Shown: piece after piece, positions 57,448 through 64,000 of the stretch
How positions within the stretch are numbered: position 1 is the stretch's first letter
Layout: the number at the start of each line of letters is the position of its first letter
The notes under the pieces: model-generated
What the model saw: only the letters and a program-made list of their open reading frames with translations
Told to the model about the DNA's origin: nothing
Databases searched by the model: none
Position numbers and translations under genes: made by a program
Assembly: GCF_042453785.1 (NCBI RefSeq)
Contig: NC_091668.1
Location: 30,071,501-30,135,500, forward strand
Length of the DNA stretch: 64,000 nucleotides
Source of the DNA: Malus domestica
Lineage: Eukaryota; Streptophyta; Magnoliopsida; Rosales; Rosaceae
Direction: 5' to 3'

Positions 57448-58413
57448 ATGAGATTAATTTCACAGAAGAAGAAGATGCTGGCTCCTTCAAGAAGAAGCTT
57501 GGAACTCATTCCCAACGAGACTGCTCGAAAGATGGCCTTTCAGAAGAGAAAGAAGAGCGTCTACAAGAAGGCCAACGAGCTCTCCAAACTTTGTGACATT
57601 GATGTGGCCTTGGTTGTCTACGAAGCTGATCAAAAGAAGGGAATTAGGCCAGTTCAGCCGGAGACGTGGCCGCAAGATCCGGCTGAGTTCAATCGCATTC
57701 TCAGCAGGTACAAGGCTTCCAAGGATGCTGCTGCCCCCGGTTTCCTAAAGAGAAGCTTCAGTTTGTCTGATTTTTATGAGGCCAAGAAGAAGAAAGATGT
57801 TGACAGTGATGATGGAAATGGTGGTGATGACAGTGATGGTGATGATGGCAATGACAACGATGACGATCATGTTGATCCCAAGGTTCAAAAAAGGGGCAAT
57901 AAGCAGATTTCCAAGGACAAGTACCGAACATGGGATGCTCGAATTGACCTTTTTTCAGAAGATGAATTGATTAAACTCATTGCTTCACTCGAAGCCAAGA
58001 TACAGGCCTCGACACTGGAGATTCATTCCATGGAAAGATATTCGGCAAAACAAAATCAAAATTTCTACCGAACTCACTCAAGCTCAAGCAAAATACCACA
58101 ACACTTGAAGCCTGCGAATTTTGATGTGCAGAAGCCCCCCTCTCATGACCCTGTAAACACATTTATTCACGACACATTAGGCAAAAAAGTTACTCATGAA
58201 TTGGCCCAATGGGGTGGTTTTAATAAGAATCCGGTGAACACTACTACTACTACTCCTACTACTTCAGTCATGCAGTCAAAGAATCCGATGAATACTTCTA
58301 CTACTTGTACAACTACTAGCAATTCCGCTATTCAATCAAAGTCTTCCCCGTCTGTGAAATGTCCAATGCTTCCAAGTGCATGGATTTCAATCTCACAATC
58401 ACAGAAGACCTAA
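57448..58413 (+). CDS. Type I MADS-box transcription factor, paralogue 2
   Basis: 321 residues, single exon, closely similar to the minus-strand gene at 24,325-25,299. The MADS domain (about 14-70: RSLELIPNETARKMAF, KRKKSVYKKANELSKLCDI) and PETWPQDPAEFNRIL motif are conserved. The acidic tract is shorter and contains Asn interruptions. The Thr/Ser tail differs by expansion of ACT codons. An inner ATG at codon 10 (57,475) may be the true start. Both copies keep full frames, so neither looks like a pseudogene. The probable role is DNA-binding transcription factor in reproductive tissue, by family only. Confidence 0.85.
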   Translation: MRLISQKKKMLAPSRRSLELIPNETARKMAFQKRKKSVYKKANELSKLCDIDVALVVYEADQKKGIRPVQPETWPQDPAEFNRILSRYKASKDAAAPGFLKRSFSLSDFYEAKKKKDVDSDDGNGGDDSDGDDGNDNDDDHVDPKVQKRGNKQISKDKYRTWDARIDLFSEDELIKLIASLEAKIQASTLEIHSMERYSAKQNQNFYRTHSSSSKIPQHLKPANFDVQKPPSHDPVNTFIHDTLGKKVTHELAQWGGFNKNPVNTTTTTPTTSVMQSKNPMNTSTTCTTTSNSAIQSKSSPSVKCPMLPSAWISISQSQKT

Positions 58414-59339
58414 TTAAGGAATCAATTTTGTGGATGAGTGGATCTAATTCTTGGTTATCAAACTTGTACTAATGTTTAGTTTGATTTTTTCTTTTTCGGA
58501 CAATATATAGTAATTAGTTTGGTTGGTTCAACTTTTGATTTGCCGTTCAGCTATGAATAATATTGGCATTGCTATAAGCTAATAGATAGGTCAAACAACG
58601 TAGGAGACTAACTTCGAAAAACCCTAATCAAATCTGCATCATTTTCAATAGGATATCTTCAAGTCTCAAGTGCTAAGTTAGTATAGCCCTAATCGAGTCT
58701 TATCCTCCAACGGTGATTGTTCTTGCCTTAAGGAATATGAGGTGTGCCTCGTCTCAAAGTGAGTCGACATATAAGCATTGTCATGCGATGCAATGGATTC
58801 TGTTTTCGGCGGGAAACAATGTAAGAATATAAGCATGTAGTACGTTATTGGTGCGGTATATATGGCGCTATGTGTGAAGGTTACAGTTTTATTAATAAAA
58901 CTCAAAGACAAACGTTTACACATGAAGGCGACTTGTTCTTTCTAATCCTACCATTCATTTGGTGAGATTAGAGGGATAAGTTTGCTTCAAAGTATTCCCT
59001 TCTACCTCTGACATGGTCACAATTTTTCTTATCTTCGTTCAACATAAAAGATATAATGTCTTTTTCTATTCCAATCTTATCCTCGCAAGTAAACCCTCAT
59101 TTCGTTTTGCATCATTATTTAAATCAACTGACATGCTTGTGCTACAACTAGAGTATTTTTTTCTGGGAAATATATAGTCTTTTTCCACTAATTTGGGGTG
59201 GGACACATATACTCTGATGACTTTGAACAGTTCTATGTTGAATGTGTTTCATTTTTTCGTTGGATGTACTTTTACTTTTTCAGGAACAATTTGTTTTTCG
59301 TAAAAGTTAGATTAATGAATGACTAAGGTAATTACTTAG
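58414..59339. other. 3' flank of MADS gene 2 and spacer
   Basis: 58,681-58,780 is an inverted match to 23,890-23,985 (GAGTCTTATCCTCCAAYGGT; GGTGTGCCTC), so the inverted duplication includes 3' flank. The rest is AT-rich with no gene. Confidence 0.55.
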
Positions 59340-59636
59340 AAGTCGCTGAATGGTCTTTAAGGTCAATGGTTCTCTAGAAAGGTGTTTATTGGAAGCAACT
59401 TTGTGTCAATCAACTTTGTATCAAGCCAACTTTGTGTCAATCTCCTTTAACTTTGTGTCAATCAACTTTATGTCAACTCCTTAATTCAAGGAGCTTGTCT
59501 TTCCTAAACCATTTTGTTGGTTGTCTTCCCTAAGCCACCTTTGTGGTGTAAATCAAGGAGTCAATCTCCTTATATATTGCTGTACAATTATAATGATATC
59601 ATGATGAAAATACAAAACATACTTTGAAAATCAACA
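59340..59636 (+). repeat. Probable 5' LTR of copia element 2
   Basis: Ends AAAATCAACA directly before primer site TGGTATCATAG at 59,637, complementary to initiator tRNA-Met. It contains repeated AACTTTGTGTCAATC units and a TATATATTG element. The 5' border is estimated because the 3' LTR is outside the window. Confidence 0.5.
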
Positions 59637-59703
59637 TGGTATCATAGAAGGAAATCTAACCTGCTTCTGCTGTACTACTATCCAAGCATGTTCAATCTTC
59701 AAA

Positions 59704-60840
59704 ATGGCTGAAGATAATTCGTTAGGATCAGAAACTGAAAGTTCACATGTGATTTCCTCCATGAATGTGCATGAGGTGGATGTCAACCCAAATCAAAGAT
59801 TAAGCTCAATCGTGTTGAATGAGTTTAATTACTTGCTTTGGTTGAGAGCAGTGTTTCTGGCTCTAGGTGGAAGGTCCAAGTTAGGGTTCATAAATGGAAG
59901 CATCAAAGTACCTGATGCTTCCTCACCAACCTATGAATCCTGACTTAGCAAGGATCAGCTAGTTATGTCATGGCTCCTGAATTCCATGGAATGGAAATTA
60001 GCTGAAATATTCAGTTACTCTGAATCTTCATACCAGCTATGGGAGGCGGTCAAGGAAATGTATGGCAGCCAGAACAATGCTACAAGGGTTTTCCAATTAA
60101 AGAAGGACATCTCCAATCTGCAACAAGACGACAAGCCGTTTGTGCAACTCCTATGAAGCATGAAAAGCATGTGGAATGAGTTGGAAATTTATCGTCCTCA
60201 TACAACCGACACAACACTGCTACGAAAGAGAGCAGAAGAAGACAAGATATTTCAACTCTTGTCCAGTCTCGATTCAACGTATGAAGATCTACGATGTCAC
60301 ATACTTATGAACACTGAACTTCCTTCCTTCACCAGTGTATGTGCAACAATCCAACGTGAAGAAGTAAGGAGGTAAGTCATGAACATGGGTATAATGGCCA
60401 GTGTACCTGAGGCTAGGGCCTATCTAACCAACGAGAGAAAGTACAAAGGAAAGCATCCGAACTTGAAGTGTCAACACTGCAACAATATAGGTCATGTTAA
60501 AGACACATGCTGGATTTTACACCCAGATTTAAAGCCTGACTTCATGAAAGACAACAAGGGTTTACAAAGGGTGAATCGTACTACACACCGAGCAAATCAT
60601 GCGTCTGCCTCCACCTCTAATGGGTCTGATCCATTCAAGAACTTCACAGCGAATCCAGCTGAACTCATGAATGAGTTTATGTCGTACCTTCAAGGCAAGA
60701 AAGGAGGGGCTGGAATTGACCGTGCAGACAACATAGGAGAAGGGAACACGACGGCATTGCTCGGCAAGTTTGCGGGTTTCTTGGCAGACACGAAACCCGT
60801 ACCCCAAGAGAACATGCAAGGTATCATGAAAGCCTTTAAA
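59704..60840 (+). pseudogene. Copia element 2 gag
   Basis: Starts MAEDNSLGSETESS. A UBN2-type gag core follows: YLLWLRAVFLALGG, SWLLNSMEWKLAE, then LWEAVKEMYGSQNNATRVFQ. A CCHC knuckle (CQHCNNIGHVKDTC, about 60,468) completes it. In-frame stops lie at 59,941 (TGA), 60,154 (TGA) and 60,373 (TAA). Confidence 0.88.
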
Positions 60841-63800
60841 ACTGCTCTTAAAATAAATATGTTGCATGATTTTTGGGTTGTAGATTCGGGTGCCACAGAT
60901 CATATGACTAACCATGTGTCTAAGTCTCAAAAGTTTGAAAAATTCACTAATCCTTCCCAAGTTTCAATTGCAAATAGTGAGAGTGTAAAGGTTTTAGGAA
61001 AGGAAAAAATAAAAATAATGTCAGATGAAATTGAATCAATGGCTTTGTATGTACCTTCATTCCCATTTCAACTTCTATCTGTGGGAAAGATCACAAATAC
61101 CTTGAATTGCTTAGCTATATTTTCTCCTCACAATGTCATCTTTCAGGACTGTGCCACCAAGAAGACGATTGGTGAAGGGTTTTATTTAGAAGGTCTCTAT
61201 TACATATCAAAAAGCAATCCCATAGGGTTCCAAGCCAAGTTCAATCCCATTCAAGATAATCAATTGTGGCATCAACGTTTAGCTCACCCTTCTCCACTCA
61301 TTTTGTCAACTTTATTTCCAAACTTAGGGAAGGATGCTATTTCATGTAAAAACATGCCACTTGTCTAAGGCCACTAGATTATCTTTTAACTCTTCCTTGT
61401 CCAGGGCTAGTAAGTGTTTTGAACTAGTTCATTCAGATGTATGGGGACCAACTAGTGAATCTTTTGATGGTTATAAGTATTTTGTGATCTTTGTTGATGA
61501 TTTCTCTCGAGTCACATGGTTGTATCTTCTAAAGTCTAAGAATGAAGTTATGGAAGTATTTAAGGACTTTCATAACCTTGTTAAAAACCATTTCTCCTCT
61601 CAAATTCAAACCTTAAGGTCTGACAATGGCACCGAATATATGTCCCATATCATGAAACAATATTTAAGCACTCATGGCATCATGCATCAAACAAGTTGTG
61701 TTGGCACACCTCAACAAAATGGTGTAGCCGAAAGCAAAAACCGTGACTTACTTGAAAAAACAAGAGCACTAATGCTACAAATGAATGTACCAAAGAAATT
61801 TTGGTCCCAAGGGGTTATGGCAGCTGCTTATATCATCAATAGATTACCCAGCCAAGTCTTGGATTTCAAGTCTCCCCTAGAGGTCATGAAAGGAAGTAAA
61901 ATTGATCTCTCACACCTTCGAGTTTTTGGCTGCATCTGTTTTGTGCATATTCAATCTCATCACTGAGATAAATTGGATCCTAGAGTTGTTAAATGTATTT
62001 TTCTTGGTTATTCATCGACACAAAAAGGATATAAGTGCTATAATCCTCAACTAAGGAGATTGATTGTGTCCAAAGATGTTCGATTCAATGAAACTAATCT
62101 TTTTTCAGCAAGTCACATGAAATCACAAGTCAAGGGGATGACATCTTGGATGTGTTCCCACTACCAAGAATCGAACTTGAGGCTCCTCAACAACAAGATC
62201 CCAGTCATGTCAACATTGATGCATCTCTTAATGAAAGTAGCAATGAAGGGTCTCACTCTGATGGTACACGACATGAAGATGGTGATAATCAAGATGACCC
62301 TCACAATACGGTCCAAAATGTGAACGAGTGTGAGACAACTCTTCCTGCTCCTCGACGCAATCCAATGCGTGTTAGGAAAACTCCCACAAGACTTTAAGAC
62401 TTTGTCATCTACAAACCCACATATCCCATCTCCCAATGTGTGTCGTACAAGAGAGTGACACCAGCCCATGCTGCATTCCTAAGCACCATATCAAGTTACA
62501 AGGAGCCTCAGAATTTCCATGAGGCCAACAACCAAAAGGTTTGGAAGGAAGCAATGCAAGAAGAACTTAAAGCTCTAAATCAACACAACACCTGGAGTAT
62601 CACCAAACTTCCCATAGGTAAGAAAGCCGTGGGTTGCAAATGGATTTATAAACTCAAATTCAAGTCAGATGGATCAATTGAGAGGCATAAAGCAATATTG
62701 GTAACTCGGGGATTCACTCAAACATACGAGATGGATTACAAAGAAACGTTTGCACCTGTTGCCAAAATGAACACCGTGAGAGTGCTATTGTCCGTGGCAG
62801 TAAACAAGGGGTGGTCCATGTACCAAATGGATGTGAAGAATGCATTATTGCACGGAGATCTCAAAGAAGAGGTCTATATGAAATTGCCACCAGGGCATCC
62901 TCAAAGCAATGAACCGAATTTGGTGTGCAAATTGCACAAATCCATTTATGGCCTGAAACAGTCTCCACGAGCTTGGTATGCCAAACTAAGTTCAGTTCTC
63001 ACTAGTGTTGGTTTCATAAGCAGCAATGCCGATTCATCACTATTTGTTCGCACATGAGCTATGGGCAAATTGGTTGTGCTGATCTATGTTGATGATCTGA
63101 TAATTACGGGTGATAATGCTGACGAGATCCTCAAACTCAAACAGTCCCTCAGACAAAGGTTTGCAATTAAAGACCTTGGGATATTGAAGTACTTCCTTGG
63201 TATAGAAGTCGCAACCTCGCACAAGGGGCTATTTCTTAACCAAAGAAAGTATGTCTTGGATTTGCTCAAGGAAGCCAACATGAGCGATGATAAACCGGCC
63301 ATTACTCCTCTCGACAGCAAGCACAAACCTAGCTTGAAGGGCACACCACTCACGGATATCAGCCATTATCAGAGATTGGTGGGTAAGTTAATCTACCTAA
63401 CAATCATTAGACCTGACATCACATATTCTGTAAGTCTTGTGAGCCAATTCATGCACTCCCTGACTCTTGAGCATTTGACCCTTGTTAAAAGGATCTTACA
63501 CTACTTAAAAGGATCAGTGGGTTGTGGAATCCTCATGCAAAAGAATGACAACACACAAATCATGGGATATTGCGATGCTGATTGGGCTGGGAATGCTATC
63601 GATTACAAGTCCACAACTGGCTACTGTACCTTTGTCGGTGGAAACTTGGTCACATGGAAAAGTAAGAAGCAAACTGTTATCGCCAGGTCAAGTGCCGAAG
63701 CTGAGTATCGTGCCATGGCTTCAACTGCGTGTGAGTTGATCTGACTCAAGGGGCTTCTGTGCGATTTAGGTGTTCCTACAACTCTTCCTATGTCCTTATT

Positions 63801-64000
63801 TTGTGACAATCAGGCAGCCATGCATATAACATCAAACCTAGTGTTTCACGAGCGGACGAAACACTTTGAAGTTTACTGCCATTACGTCCGAGAACAGGTG
63901 CAGTCGCAGGTGATTCAGACACACTATATAAGAAGCTTCGACCAACTGGTCGACATCTTCACAAAGCCTTTGGCTTCTCATCAATTTCAGCAACTTCTGT
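60841..64000 (+). pseudogene. Copia element 2 pol (PR, IN, RT, RNase H), partial
   Basis: Protease active site DSGATDH (about 60,885). The pre-integrase zinc region (LWHQRLAHPS) is followed at about 61,350 by a one-base frameshift in an A-run. The integrase core shows HSDVWGP, RSDNGTEY and GVAESKNRD (the D, D, E residues), RT shows TFAPVAKMNTVR, IYGLKQSPRAWY and IYVDDLI, and RNase H shows CDADWAG and SSAEAEYRAM. Stops follow HIQSHH, LFVRT and CELI, all TGA. The C-terminal tail ([17 protein letters not shown]) reaches the window edge. Confidence 0.9.

Larger units (their letters stand above)
59637..64000 (+). mobile_element. Ty1-copia element 2, degenerate, runs off window
   Basis: Primer site, gag, protease, integrase, reverse transcriptase and RNase H in copia order. 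Domains are much better preserved than in element 1. At least six in-frame stops and one single-base frameshift break the polyprotein. The 3' LTR lies beyond 64,000. Confidence 0.9.

Overview
This is a transposon-rich segment of a eudicot nuclear genome: introns have canonical GT-AG borders, intergenic DNA is AT-rich, and the protein families are plant ones (MRS2 magnesium channel, type I MADS box, group-E-like bZIP, SCPL carboxypeptidase). The gene sequences and repeat families (a Cassandra TRIM, a tRNA-derived SINE, copia elements) look to me like Rosaceae, possibly the apple/pear lineage. That placement is recollection, not a computed match.

Layout. 1-10 kb is almost all repeats: a 3.5 kb solo LTR, a Helitron, a decayed Ty3-gypsy fragment and TIR elements. 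10.4-13.0 kb holds an intact 10-exon serine carboxypeptidase-like gene. A copia element (12,994-19,973, itself carrying a nested hAT element) sits in its 3' UTR. 20-24 kb holds a tandem duplicate of the carboxypeptidase that is now a pseudogene. At 24.3-25.3 kb is an intronless MADS-box gene on the minus strand; its inverted paralogue lies at 57.4-58.4 kb. 27.4-31 kb is a SINE split by a second, oppositely oriented 3.45 kb solo LTR. 31.6-32.8 kb is a TIR element that captured part of a PPR gene.

33-45 kb is a local triplication of an MRS2-4/MGT6-type magnesium transporter. Copy A keeps only exon 1 with its leader, copy B is complete (458 codons), and copy C has lost exon 3 and changed the GMN signature to GFN while keeping its reading frame. 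A Cassandra element lies between B and C. 45-49 kb holds MITEs and two SINEs with perfect target duplications. 49.4-54.9 kb is a bZIP gene with a non-coding first exon and a GC-AG intron. 55.8-56.2 kb is a second Helitron. 59.3-64 kb is a degenerate copia element that runs off the window.

The host genes do not form a pathway. The unifying theme is local duplication (SCPL, MADS, MRS2) followed by repeat insertion and divergent fates: intact, pseudogene, promoter-only and internally deleted copies. I see no CRISPR, operon, phage or other undescribed system. The best leads are the MRS2 cluster, where copy A may act as an alternative first exon for copy B and copy C may be an altered subunit, and the PPR-carrying TIR element.
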